NCBI GenBank assembly: GCA_032622095.1
Contig: CP136064.1
Coordinates: 171,252,310 to 171,316,309 of the forward strand
DNA: 64,000 nt
Source: Siphonodentalium dalli
Taxonomy: Eukaryota > Mollusca > Scaphopoda > Gadilida > Siphonodentaliidae
Direction: 5' to 3'
Shown here: one piece after another, positions 45,146 to 56,349 of the stretch
Numbering within the stretch: position 1 is the stretch's first letter
Layout: each line of letters opens with the position of its first letter
Notes under the pieces: model-generated
Seen by the model: the letters and a program-made list of their open reading frames with translations, nothing else
The model's database searches: none
Told to the model about the DNA's origin: nothing
Made by a program: the position numbers and the translations under genes

Positions 45146-45825
45146 GTTTTTATTTTGCTTTAACATGACAAAATGCAATACATGCAGGATTAAATCCATG
45201 TAGAACCAATTCTTGTCAGAATACTGCAATATTTTGCAATTAATCTGTCGACTGGATATCTTTTGTGACAACAACCCAAGTTTTGAAATGGAAGAACACT
45301 TTATAATGAGATGTGAAAAACAACTATTTGCGGCAAAGATTTTTCACTGAAATAACATTTCACCAACCAATTTTCGTTAACTATGATGAAAAAGAAAAGT
45401 TCATATTCCTCATGAAGGCTGAAAACCCGAGTATTTGCAATCTGATCTGTATTCAGCAGTTTTACGCAAATAATTGAGAATATATAGTGTTGAGTTACCA
45501 ATACATGTTCTATAAATATTTGATATGAAGTTGTCTTGGCTTGTGTTTAAATGACTGTATATGACAACTGCCCAGCGTGGGTGTATTTTGTCAATAAATA
45601 AATGTTAAAATGTTCTTCAGATTACTTTTAATGAAAATAATTGGGACCAAAATCTAGTAGTGGTTTGTTTCACATTCCGGTTTCCTGCTGCAAGCAACAC
45701 CAGTGGTCTGCTGTTAAACAAGAAAATTAAGTTCTAGTTTCTGCTGTTTACATTAAAAGTTTCGTGTTGACAAGAAGTACAGGAAGTACACAAGAACCCA
45801 GCATCAAATATGAATATAAATCATG
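45146..45825. other. No feature recognised
   Basis: AT-rich sequence without a repeat match or domain-bearing frame. It leads directly into the minisatellite. Confidence 0.5.
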
Positions 45826-46575
45826 TTTCTTGTGGACAATGTTCCCTGGTTTCTTGTGTGCGCCCGGGTTTCTTGAAGACATGATCCTAGTTTCTTGAAG
45901 ACATGATCCTGGTTTCTTGAAGACATGATCCAGGTTTCTTGAAGACATGATCCTGGTTTCTTGAAGACATGATCCTGGAACCTGTAGACATCCTGGTTTA
46001 TTGAAGACATGATCCTGGTTTCTTGTGTGCGCCTGGGTTTCTTGAAGACATGATCCTGGTTTCTTGTGTGAGCCCGGGTTTCCTGAAGACATGATCCTGG
46101 TTTCTTGAAGACATGATCCTGGTTTATTGTGTATGCCCGGGTTTCTTGAAGACATGATCCTGGTTTCTTGAAGATATGATCCTGGTTTCTTGAAGACATG
46201 ATCCTGGAACCTGTGGACATGATCCTGGTTTCTTGAAGACATGATCCTGGTTTCTTGAAGAATTGATCCTGGTTTCTTGAAGACATGATCCTGGAACCTG
46301 TAGACATGATCCTGGTTTTTTGAAGACATGATCCTGGTTTCTTGAAGACATGATCCTGGTTTCTTGAAGACATGATCCCGGAACCTGTAGACATGATCCT
46401 GGTTTCTTGAAGACATGATCCTGGTTTCTTGTGTGCGCCCGGGTTTCTTGAAGACATGATCCTGGTTTCTTGAAGATATGATCCTGGTTTCTTGAAGACA
46501 TGATCCTGGTTTCTTGAAGATATGATCCTGGTTTCTTGAAGATATGATGCTGGTTTCTTGAAGATATGATCCTGG
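45826..46575 (-). repeat. 22-bp minisatellite array A
   Basis: The main unit is TTGAAGACATGATCCTGGTTTC (22 bp), repeated over 30 times with two regular variants: a CCTGGAACCTGTAGACATGA type and a TTCTTGTGTGCGCCCGGGTTTC type. Since 22 is not a multiple of 3, every minus-strand frame is open and cycles through the same 22-residue repeat, which explains three overlapping frames of about 200 codons. No start context, splice site or domain supports a protein. Confidence 0.9.
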
Positions 46576-46581
46576 TTTTTA

Positions 46582-47430
46582 TCTCACCTGAGACGAAGTC
46601 TCCGGTGGAGCTATAGTCATCACTCCTCGTCCGTCGTCCGTCCATCCGTCTGTCCGTCCGTCTGTCCGTCTGTCCGTCCGTCAACTTTTTTTTAAACATC
46701 TTCTCCTCTGAAACCATCATACCGAATTGGTTCATATTTGGTGTGGATGTTCCCTAGGTGACTCTCATTCAGATTTGTACAAATGAGGTCACTGGGTCAA
46801 ATAGTTGCGAAACCAGGGCCATAACTCTATTCCTCCATAGTAATTCTTTTAACAACTTCTTGTCCATAACCATTGTGGCGATTTAGCTAATATTTGGTAT
46901 GGAGGGTCCTTGGGTGGCTGGTGTTCAGATTTGTTCAAATGAGGTCACCCGGTCAATTAGTTGAGAAACCAGGGCCATAACTCATAGTAATTCTTACAAT
47001 GACTTCTTCAAAAAAAATATTGGGCCGATTTAGCTTATATTTGGTACTGAGGAACCTTGGGTGACTGGGAATCAGATTTGTTCAAATTGGGTCACTGGCT
47101 CAAATAGGGGCAGAGCCAGGGACATAACTCTAAAAACCAAAAAATTACATTTTTGCATTTTGATCATATTTGGTGTGGATGTTCCCTAGGTGACTGTCAT
47201 TCAGATTTGTTCAAATGAGGTCACTGTGTCAAACAGTTGCGAAACCAGGGCCATAACTACATTCCACCTTGGTAATTCTTATATCGACATCTTGTCAAGA
47301 ACCATTATGCCGATTTAGTTTATATTTGGTATGTGGGGTCATTGAATGACTGGGGTTCAGATTTGTTCAAATGGGGTCACTGGGTCAAATAGGGATGGAG
47401 CCAGGGCCATAATTCCCAAAAAAATAATAA
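46582..47430 (+). repeat. Hairpin-headed repeat (AGCTCACCTGAGA family)
   Basis: The head TCTCACCTGAGACGAAGTCT..GGTGGAGCTA adjoins the minisatellite. It is followed by GTCATCACTCCTCGTCCG, GTCCGTCTGTCCGTC runs and about four monomers of roughly 150-160 bp with TTCATATTTGGTGTGGATGT, CAGATTTGTTCAAATG and AACCAGGGCCATAACTC. A 17-C run follows at 47476. Nearly the same sequence begins at 63347. Confidence 0.8.
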
Positions 47431-47749
47431 TAAATTTAGGAACTCCTTGATCAATTTAACATACAAACAAAATTATCACCCCCCCCCCCCCCCCCCACAT
47501 GACCCAGAACCCCACACTGCCCCCAACCAACAGCATTCCACCCTATCTCATTTCCTAACTCACAGGATCTCCCCCACCAGCAGATTAAGTCAATTGTATT
47601 AGCTACAGACCCAGAGAGAGAGTTAATATAAACATCAATTGTGATTTTTATCAGGCTGACAGGTGTGAACTTAATGCTTAGACAGCACTCATGCCAATGT
47701 GTGTTATTAAAATAAAAACAAATTATTGTTCTCTAACCTGAATTTAGTG

Positions 47750-48170
47750 TCTGGCATTTGCAGAATGAAGTTCCCAGAGGGTGAATTTAGTTATGCTATC
47801 CTGCACAGCAGTCTAGCATCACCAAATACACTAGCCAGGGTCCTCATTCTGCTTAACCTCATCTTCTGGGAAGTATATAGGCACTTAAATTGACACTTTT
47901 ACTTACTTTTTCCCTTCTGTTTATAGTTTCTATATCCCCTAATTTGTGAATATAAAATGCATAATTGAGGTGCCCAGTGGGTGCACATCACCAACTTTAA
48001 CTGGAGAACATCAATCTAATGCTATGTCTCCCATAGCAGTTGAGGCCTACACAGAATGAGGTCCCCAGAGGGTGAATTTGGTGATGCTAGCCCACATTGC
48101 AGGATTGTGTCATTAAATTTACCCTTTGGGGACCTCATTGTGCAAATGTCAGACACTATGTTCAGGCTTG
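47750..48170. mobile_element. Compound MITE copy D
   Basis: The termini are AGTGTCTGGCATTTGCAGAATG at the left and CATTGTGCAAATGTCAGACACT at the right, with two foldback end modules and TTTCTATATCCCC in the middle. It is a full-length copy of the family at 33217 and 42190. Bases 47431-47749 before it are low-complexity C-rich then AT-rich, with nothing recognised. Confidence 0.75.
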
Positions 48171-48214
48171 GCTGTTCGAATATTTATATGTTCTTAACCA
48201 CCAGTATCCAATTG

Positions 48215-49460
48215 AACTCATTATACCCTGATTTTGCAAAGAAAACTTGGGGGGTATATTGGATTGAATTTGTCAGTCTCTATGTCAGACTGTTTTCCCA
48301 TCCATCCATCTGTCATTATGTCTCTATCCGTCCATCAATTGTTTTCTTCTCCAGATACATATTAAAGACCAAATGGGTTTATATATTTAGGTGTGGATGT
48401 AAATCCTTGTTTTGATCACAGCTGTAGGAGTAACACAATACATTGGTATCACTGGGCAAAATGTTTGTGACATCATTAATTATCTTCATGTCAACAGGTC
48501 TCCCAGACTTTCTGGTAGCTGATAGTGGCTTTATGAATGGACTTTTATCCCATGTTTATCTCAGATACAAATTACCTGTTTGACAGATAAAGTTTATTTT
48601 TACTATTAATATTAACCATTTCATGACCAGAGTTGTGCTGGTGAGAGCAATGAAGACACTGTGCTTCTGCATTCTCTCATATATGCTCCCATGGGAAGCC
48701 TCCCATATAAAAGAGAATGCACTGGCTTTCAAGGTCATGGTAATTTTGTTAAGGCAATAGGCATCCAAATAAATCATGTATGTCATATTCTTGCAGGGAT
48801 GTCGCCACTGTGTTGGGGGGGGGGGGGTGATTTACAGATTTGTTCAATGAAATGTAATTTTTGAGCTCACATCTTCTCTAGACTGAATGGGTTCATATTT
48901 GGTGTAGATATTCCCTAGGTGACTTACATTCATCATTCATATTTGTTTAAATGAGGTCACTCTATCAAATGGTTATGAAGGCAGGGCCATAACTCTTGCT
49001 CTCCATAGTACTTCTTAAAAACTACCTCTTCTGCTGTACCATCAGGTTGAACGGGTTCATATTTGGTATGAACAGTCCTTGGGTGACCCGGAGTTCAGAT
49101 TTTTTTTCAAATGGGGTTATTGGTTTTAAATGGGGTCAACTAGGGGTCAAGCAAAGGAAAGTTTTCCTCTTAATATGCTTCCTTCACACAGACCATCAGG
49201 TCTATTTTACTGATATTTAGTATGAAGGGTTCTTTGGTGTCTGGGATTCAAATTTATTCAGATGGGGTCACCAGATTAAATAGACTGGGACCAGGGACAT
49301 AACTGTATGTCTCTATAGTAATACTTAAAAATGTCTTCTCAAGAGAGGTTGGACTATTTAGCTTACATATAGTATGGAGGATCCTTTAGTGACTGAGATT
49401 CAGATTTGTTAACATGAGGTCAACCTGTTAAGAAATGACGGGGCTATGGGGACTTCACTT
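48215..49460 (+). repeat. Mixed hairpin-headed and headless repeat monomers
   Basis: Bases 48217-48400 open with TATACCC..GGGGGGTATA and carry CCATCCATC/GTCCATC runs. Bases 48600-48760 hold a degenerate piggyBac-like MITE (TTAACCATTTCATGACCAG..CTTTCAAGGTCATGG). Bases 48865-49460 are diverged AGCTCACCTGAGA-family monomers (GGGTTCATATTTGGT, CAGGGCCATAACTC). Confidence 0.6.
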
Positions 49461-49856
49461 AAAACATCTACCTTGGAACTACCTGACTGATTAATCTGAC
49501 ATATATATGTTGTTTTCGGGTTCATGGATAATTGGGCTTCAAACATGTCTAAATAGTTTATAAAAAGGTGCTTGTGAGAATGGAAATTTCGAACAATTGA
49601 GAAAGTTTGAGACGTCAGTTGTGAAATTCCAACCTAAGACTTGGGAATCTGGAGCCCGGTCAGGAGGGGATATGTTGAGCTGGAGGGGTGATCTGTAGTG
49701 TTCCATTGGTAATTAAAAGGTAGATATTCGCTGATCTCTGTTTAGATCCGCTTCTTATAAAGTGATTATGAAAAGTTCTGACTGTTATGGTCTCAAGAGT
49801 CCCAGTCTTATCAGTCTTTGCAGTCTGGTGAGCGACCCCACAGTCTTTGACTGTCT

Positions 49857-50817
49857 TGTTTGAAGACATGATCCGGGTTTCTTGAAGACATATCCTGGAA
49901 CCTGTAGACATGATCCTGGTTTCTTGAAGACATGATCCTGGTTTCTTGAAGATATGATCCTGGTTTTTTGAAGACATGATCCGGGTTTCTTGAAGACATA
50001 TCCTGGAACCTGTAGACATGATCCTGGTTTCTTGAAGACATGATCCGTGTTTCTTGAGGACATGATCAAGAGAAATCTTGAGTTGTATGTTAACACATGC
50101 AATTCAGATAACATGGGGGGTAATATTTTCCTAAGTATGTCCCACAAACATTGTGGTAAGCTGTTATCAATTACACACGAGTCTCAAGGTTGTAGGTTCT
50201 TCACATGTTATGGCGACACTATCGAAATTTGGGAAAACAACAACATAAACAGCCAGCTGGCTTCTTGTGTGCGCCCGGGTTTCTTGAAGACATGATCCTG
50301 GTTTCTTGTGTGAGCCCGGGTTTCCTGAAGACATGATCCTGGTTTCTTGAAGACATGATCCTGGTTTATTGTGTGTGCCCGGGTTTCTTGAAGACATGAT
50401 CCTGGTTTCTTGAAGACATGATCCAGGAACATGTAGACATGATCCTGGTTTCTTGAAGACATGATCCTGGTTTCTTGAAGACATGATATCGGAACCTGTA
50501 GACATGATCCTGGTTTCTTGAAGACATGATCTGGTTTCTTGTGTGCGCCTGGGTTTCTTGAAGACATGATCCTGGTTTTCTTGAAGACATGATCCTGGTT
50601 TCTTGAAGACATGATCCTGGTTTCTTGAAGACATGATCCTGGTTTCTTGTGTGTGCCCGGGTTTCTTGAAGACATGATCCTGGTTTCTTGAAGACATTAT
50701 CCTGGAACCTGTAGACATGATCCGGGTTTTGGGTTTCTTGAAGACATGATCCTGGTTTCTTGAAGACATGATCCTGGTTTCTTGAAGATATGATCCTGGT
50801 TTTTTGAAGACATTCAC
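49857..50817 (-). repeat. 22-bp minisatellite array B, interrupted
   Basis: It has the same 22-bp unit and variants as array A. Bases 50065-50258 are unrelated sequence that splits the array. The variant order from about 50262 to 50440 (TTGTGTGCGCCCGGG, TTGTGTGAGCCCGGGTTTCC, then TTTATTGTGTGTGCCC) parallels 46022-46205 in array A, pointing to a shared origin by duplication. The minus-strand frames of up to 216 codons are repeat artefacts. Confidence 0.9.
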
Positions 50818-51479
50818 TTAAAGACATATTATGGACTTGTCCGATGCGTGAAACTGATAAACTAGTACTCAGGCGCTATGCCAACTGGGGGCATGTAGCA
50901 TTCTACTAACATTGCCCAAAATCTCAAAGAAATCGACCGTACAACTCCAAAGAAAACACCGTCTTTAACTACGCTCAATTGTAAATATTTACATCTCAAT
51001 TCGGGACGCAACAAGCGGCGATAAACTAATGCAAATGATTTCGTCATCGATACTCATTGCATTTAATAAATATATAAGACTGACCGTGTGTATTGTAAAT
51101 TTGGGTTAATATTCATAAAAATAACTACTTTGAGCAAGATTATTCTCCATTTCTATATGATCACCCAAATGGAGTGTTTCACATCACTTTAAAGCAGCGG
51201 TGCATGTTTCCAGTGTGTCCATTGACTCCAATTAGTGACAACCTTGATGCAAAGGTTTTGTCACAAAAGACACAATTATATTTCGCTCGGTGGGCGTGTG
51301 CATATCTCTTTCAACATATGTCATACATGTAGCTGTTTGGGTTTCCTCTTGTGTGTGAACAGCCTTTTGATGATGCCACAAACTCGTTCTTTGCACGGTT
51401 AGGAATGTGCACTCACTGCATGTAAGGGACTACTGTTTGTTCTTATTTTATTGCAATTTCACACTAGGTTTCGTCTATT
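50818..51479. other. No feature recognised
   Basis: AT-rich intergenic sequence. Bases 51185-51420 contain CATGTTTCCAGTGTGTCCATTG and CACTCACTGCATGTAAGGG, which do not translate into anything I recognise. Confidence 0.4.
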
Positions 51480-51810
51480 CATCAGAGGATGACACTCTCT
51501 GGAGACTGGTGGAGACCTGTATAGGACGACCTGACAATGGGTATTTTCGCATTGATCAGGTCCGTGTATGTAGATTCATCTTCTGGGCTCGATCTACATG
51601 TATCAGTTTCCTCTTTTGGTTCGTTTCGATCTCTGTATACTGCTTCACCAAACAAATCAAACAACTCATGGACAGAGCACTCAACAGGTGTCAATTCATT
51701 GTCCTTAAATGAGAATATAAATATATAATCATAAGTCCGCGACTCAGAATTCTTATCTCGAGAATACCTGGTATCTAATCAAGATTAGTCGGCAGCCTTG
51801 AATAAGTTGT
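51480..51810 (-). pseudogene. Inverted partial copy of the BEN-gene exon start
   Basis: On the minus strand a 71-codon frame (51694-51482) starts TPVECSVHELF and continues GEAVYRDRNEPKEETD, clearly related to TPAERSVHELF / GDAVDRHRMEQKEETD at the start of the exon at 52122. The flank also matches: GAGTCGCGGACTTATGATTA, TCTCATTTAAGGACAATGAA here against GAGTCGCGGACTTATTATTA, TCTCATTTCAGGGCGAAGAA there. The acceptor CAG has become AAG, and the copy lacks the rest of the exon. It points away from the gene, so it cannot be spliced to it. Probably a dead inverted duplication. Confidence 0.75.
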
Positions 51811-52235
51811 ATGTTTAATGTTAAAAATTATGAAATTGGACCATGCACTGGAACTGCTTGGGCAATGACTGTGTTGGGCTTAGTTTTAGGCCTCATGAGT
51901 TTTTGTACAGAACTTGGTGTGCATCAAACTCTGAGTAAGTAACAAGTGCACCGCCAGACCATGGCTTACTACTTATCTAATAATGTTCCATCGAATCGCA
52001 TAAAAATCTATGGAACAACTTATTCAAGGCTGCCGACTAATCTTGATTAGATACCAGGTCTTCTTAAGATAAGAATTCAGAGTCGCGGACTTATTATTAT
52101 ATATTTCTATTCTCATTTCAGGGCGAAGAATTGACACCTGCTGAGCGCTCTGTCCATGAGTTGTTTGGTGATGCAGTAGACAGACATCGAATGGAACAAA
52201 AAGAGGAAACTGATAATGATCATTCAACACCAGTT
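51650..52235. repeat. Inverted repeat spanning intron and exon start
   Basis: The arms run about 51650-51812 and 52013-52175, with further, weaker pairing outward. ACTAATCTTGATTAGATACC and its inverse are at the inner ends and AGAGCGCTCAGCAGGTGTCA-type sequence at the outer. The 200-bp spacer (51813-52012) shows no feature. The structure could form a cruciform or an RNA hairpin overlapping the splice acceptor at 52121. Confidence 0.75.
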
Positions 52236-52919
52236 ACAGTAGAACACAGTTCATATATCAGTTCTGTACCTATGGTTTACCAGACTACCGGCAGTAACAG
52301 TATGCCAAACCAAGAGGTTCTCATGACAAAAATGAATGCCATTCATGTCGGAATTCAGAAGTTGATTAATTTGTCTGAAACAACACTGAAAAGGGTTGAA
52401 AAAATTGAACTTTCTGTGTTTCAAAATAAAAAAAGTACAGAATTGCCTAATTTGCCCAACCATGTTATTAAAGTACCCACTCCTACAGTTGAAACCACCA
52501 ATTGTCCTGCAATGTCACAGTCAATTGATCAGGACACGCCAAACGATGAATGTGTTACAACAATAAGAATCCAACCGCATATGACCATCGTTCTATCAGA
52601 TGGTTCTATGCCTTTGGGTTCATTTGATCCAAACCATCCCGTTAAAATGAATGCAGTACAGTATAACAAATTGTTCTTAGCAACTCCTACCCCAAAGCAC
52701 ATGCTCCACAAACTCGTGGCTGAAATATTTTCTGAATCTGAGTTGTCATCGTCCAATTGCAGAGGGACCCTCGGAAAAATTGCTCTAGATTCAATTAAGT
52801 TATCTTCAATCCTGATCCACATGAGAGGCCAATACCCCACATTTGCTGCAATGACAGATTTTCAAATGTATTCCATCATCAATAGCAAATTACTCCATAC
52901 TAAAATTGCCACAAATTAG
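52122..52919 (+). CDS. Probable BEN-domain protein, terminal exon
   Basis: A terminal exon of 265 codons with stop TAG at 52917-52919. The acceptor is TATTCTCATTTCAG ending at 52121, and the frame opens directly with GEELTPAERSVHELF. Residues 1-40 are acidic. Residues about 65-100 (MTKMNAIHVGIQKLINL..LKRVEKIEL) have heptad spacing and probably form a coiled coil. Residues about 183-241 (HMLHKLVAEIFSESELSSSNCRG then LDSIKLSSILIHMRGQYP) resemble the BEN domain, an alpha-helical DNA- or protein-binding module of chromatin repressors. The usual basic residues are few, so the match is moderate. Upstream exons were not identified. Direct splicing from the donor at 43610 is excluded because it would give a stop after four codons. 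It may be a separate gene from the recombinase-like exon. Confidence 0.7.
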   Translation, partial: GEELTPAERSVHELFGDAVDRHRMEQKEETDNDHSTPVTVEHSSYISSVPMVYQTTGSNSMPNQEVLMTKMNAIHVGIQKLINLSETTLKRVEKIELSVFQNKKSTELPNLPNHVIKVPTPTVETTNCPAMSQSIDQDTPNDECVTTIRIQPHMTIVLSDGSMPLGSFDPNHPVKMNAVQYNKLFLATPTPKHMLHKLVAEIFSESELSSSNCRGTLGKIALDSIKLSSILIHMRGQYPTFAAMTDFQMYSIINSKLLHTKIATN

Positions 52920-53135
52920 TGATACTACCTGTGAACTCCAAAATTTACCCCACCCTATTAATATGTAAGCCTATAGGTTTCAGATACTGTACCACAATTA
53001 AAGTGACATAGCCGACTTTTATTAAAATTTCTACATGACCGCTTCATTATAAAAAAACATCACAAGACGGGCGAAATGAATATAGAACTTGTCACTTGTG
53101 TAGATGCAAACGAGGTCCTATATAAGATCTACACT

Positions 53136-53240
53136 TCAAATAAGGTTTTAATCTAATTTATTAATTGGTCTAATTACTATAATTGCTATTAAATATTAGT
53201 TAGACCAATTTATAAATTCGATTAAAACCTTATTTTCAAA
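53136..53240. repeat. Inverted repeat of about 45-bp arms
   Basis: AAATAAGGTTTTAATCTAAT..ATTGGTCTAA at the left pairs with TTAGACCAAT..CGATTAAAACCTTATTTT at the right around a short AT loop. It is a small foldback, probably MITE-derived, lying in the 3' flank of the BEN exon. Confidence 0.65.
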
Positions 53241-53298
53241 ACTTTACGTCCAGTAGCTGTGCTCAAATGTGTTCTTACAGGTTCTGTCTCAAATTCTC

Positions 53299-53304
53299 AA
53301 TAAA
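53299..53304 (+). terminator. Candidate poly(A) signal downstream of BEN exon
   Basis: AATAAA in TTCTCAATAAAACTTGG, 380 bases after the stop codon. It is the first canonical hexamer I find on the plus strand there, with no other support. Confidence 0.4.
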
Positions 53305-54349
53305 ACTTGGAAAAATTATGATTGATATATTACTGACTCGGTGTAATAGCCACTAATACCAGTCACACCATGACACATGGACTCGATCCACTCCATGTTT
53401 CAGTTTGCTTCCCCATTCAATTGACGATAATTCAATGAAAATTATGAAAATCACCAAGACAGGCACTAACTAGTAACAACACATACACATTCAAATGTAC
53501 ATTAAATATTAATGATTGAATGAAAATGTAAAACATGTTTTCCTGGTCATAACTTACTAATTATTGATGATATTCGGTTCACATCTTCTCCCATCAGTTG
53601 AAAAGAACACATGTTGAAAATGACATCAGCGCGGGCGATACTCGTTAGTTTGATTGGTCAACGTAAACTGACGTCATTGAGGCACGCTGCGGGTGACACC
53701 GTTATGCGATACATAATTATATAGACAAAATTAATGCGTTGATGGCATTTGCATTTCAAAATCTGTCTATTGCACTATATGGTGGAGCCCTACTTTATAA
53801 TGCTTGGTCTGCACATTAATTTGAAAGTTTAGTACATCTATACACAGAAACAGTCTAATATATTTTGTTTAATGTCTGGTGTGTGACATGTTCGTTGCTA
53901 ACCAATGTACACTAAACGATTCCGTCCATAGATACTTTATTTTCAGGATTATACCTATATACATATGTGCTTGTGGCATGTGACATGACCAGGTTGAGAT
54001 ACTGTACTCTCAGGTGCCTACTAATAGTGTCAGCACGCTTATTAATTTTGGAGAAAATTCCCAATGATCACTATTATTTGGCATTGCGACATTGAGTGAA
54101 ATTGCCATCACTATTATTATCAACATAAATCATCATCCATCATCATTTATTAGGCCGTCACAATTATTGGGCACATGAGAGTACCACAATTAAAGCGACA
54201 TAGCCGATTTGTATTCGAATTCTACACACCCGCTTCATTATAAAACAAATAGAAATCATCTGACGGGTGAAATGCGTAGACCTTACAAGTATGAATATGT
54301 ATATATGAGGTCCTTTTTAATTTAGAACCGTAGCTAATATAGCTAAATG
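53305..54349. other. No feature recognised
   Basis: AT-rich intergenic sequence. Bases 54180-54260 (ACCACAATTAAAGCGACATAGCCG..) repeat 52990-53070 in diverged form, so a dispersed repeat of unknown class is present twice. Confidence 0.45.
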
Positions 54350-55300
54350 TACCATTTTAGGGTCATTCGGAAAAAAAACATGGCCACCAGTGGCCATCTT
54401 GGATTTCAAAATTCAATCCATTAGCAAGGGCTACAGGTCCTACTGTTCGTCTGATCATAATGAAATTTGTCACGGATGTTAATATTGACATGTAGATGGG
54501 AACGAGTCATTTTGGGGTCATTTGGCCAAAAACAAGGCCACCAGCAGCCATCTTGGATTTTACTCTTTGCATGACTAAATTGTTTGGCACGGGCTACAGG
54601 TCCTACCTTGGTTGGATCATAATGAAATTTGTCATGGATGTTAACAATGACATATAGATTGGAACGAGTCATTTTGGGGTCATTCGGCCATAAAAACATG
54701 GCCGCGGGCAGCCATCTTGGAGTTTACTCTTTGCATGACTAATTCTTTTGGCAAGGGCTACAAGTCGTACCTTTTGTAGGATCATTATGAAATTTGTCAT
54801 GGGCGTTGATATTGACATATAGATGGGAACGAGTCATTTTGGGGTCATTCGACAGAAAAGCATGGCTGCCAGTGGCCATCTTGGATTTCATAATTCAATC
54901 CATTAGCACAGACTACAGGCCGGAGTGTTTGTCTAATCATCATGAAATTTGTCGTGGAAGTTAATATTGACATGTAGATGGGAACGAGTCATTTTGAGGT
55001 CATTCGGACATAAAACATTGCCGCCAGTAGCCATCTTGGATTTTACTCTTTGTATGACTAAATCCTTTGATACAGGCTACAGGTCGTATCTTTGGTTGGA
55101 TCATCATGAAATGGATGTTAACATTGACATGTAAATGGGAACAAGTCATTTTGGGCTCTTTCGGCAAAAAAACATGGCTGCCAGCGGCCACCTTGGATTT
55201 CAAAATTCAATCCATTAGCATCGGCTACAGGCAGTACTGTTTGTATGATCATCATGAAATTTGTCATTTATGTTGATATTGATATACAGTCCACTTCCCT
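54350..55300 (+). repeat. 161-bp satellite, second, headless array
   Basis: Six to seven monomers of the 1607-4078 satellite (GGCTACAGGTC, ATGAAATTTGTCATG, GACATGTAGATGGGAACGAG, CAGCCATCTTGGATTTTA), more diverged and without the hairpin and CCGT head. Alternation of a TTTCAAAATTCAATCCATTAG type and a TTTACTCTTTGCATGACTAA type is still visible. It decays near 55400. Confidence 0.8.
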
Positions 55301-55566
55301 CATCTGATCATCACCAAACTTCATATTAATCTTGATATTGATCTACTAGATGGAAGCTATCAAATGTTTTTGAATTTCATTGGAAAACATAGCCATCAGC
55401 AACCATCTTGGATTTTACTTTATATATACATGTTGATAATCAACATGCAGTATTAGTACTAATATGATCATGTACGTAAACGTAATTTGCGCCGGCTTGT
55501 TACTGTTCATGGGATTATCAGATGAATTTTTATCTGTATAGAAGAAGGATTTGATGATAAACCCTA

Positions 55567-56347
55567 AGGGTGGATACACACATGCATGTAATCTCTGTAA
55601 TTATCGTGTATTTGGCGTTTTACATCGATCATACAGACGATGTAATATGTGTCCACTTACAACCCAATCATTGCCTACGTGTTGAACGCACTGAGTTCTA
55701 GTTCCAATTAAGACAGAATGTAGATAAGCTGTTATCTTGGACCGAGTCGCCAGGCCACTTAAAATAATTGTTCATGGGATAACCCATATGGTAGACTTTC
55801 TATTTAAATAATTACTAGTCCTCTCTTATTTTAATATAGCAGTGGTGGATTAGGATTTCCCCGACGCATGCAGGGGCTATATATGACCCCGAAAGCTACC
55901 AGGTGGGGTGGCTAACTGAGCTATTTAAGTAAAACATATCATATTGTACCTTCTTGCCCAGATTGTTCCGACCGATACATTCAACTAAAGTCCCTTAGCC
56001 ATGTGAAGCTTTCGAGACCCCACCCAAACAGGCATCATGGTTGAAAATGTTCTACATCAAGCCTGTGTATGCCAGACGTATGGCTTCTGGTGTTCGTGCA
56101 TTAATAAAATGCCAGATATCACACAGACTTGACTAATTTCTGCATCCGTAAGAGAAGACATGTTTTGGACTGGCCTTAAATGTACTGATAGAAGACAATT
56201 TGACTTCGCTTAGCACTACTCACTTGTCTGACCTGTTAAAAATGAACCGCTCACGCGCAGGTGATTAATGTTGTCAATTATTGGTGTGGCCATGTAAAAT
56301 ACATGTATTTTACATACAGAAATTACATGCATGTGTGTATCCACCCT
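55567..56347. mobile_element. TA-flanked TIR element, 781 bp
   Basis: The inverted termini are AGGGTGGATACACACATGCA at the left (continuing TGTAATCTCTGTA) and TGCATGTGTGTATCCACCCT at the right. TA lies at 55565-55566 and 56348-56349. The interior has TACATGTATTTTACATAC near the right end and no transposase. TA duplication fits Tc1/mariner, but the TIR sequence is not diagnostic. Confidence 0.65.
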
Positions 56348-56349
56348 TA

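Noticed and set aside
45748-46735. Three overlapping minus-strand frames of about 200 codons in the minisatellite
   Set aside because: They are the same 22-bp unit read in all three frames, with no start context, splice sites or domain.
50167-50827. Minus-strand frames of 153-216 codons
   Set aside because: Translation of minisatellite array B; same reasoning as array A.
51407-51712. 101-codon plus-strand frame overlapping the inverted exon copy
   Set aside because: It is the antisense of the BEN-exon pseudogene copy; the minus frame has the homology.
43610-52122. Direct splicing of the recombinase-like exon to the BEN exon
   Set aside because: The donor leaves two bases of a codon; joining to 52122 gives a TGA stop after four codons, so at least one intervening exon or a separate gene is needed.
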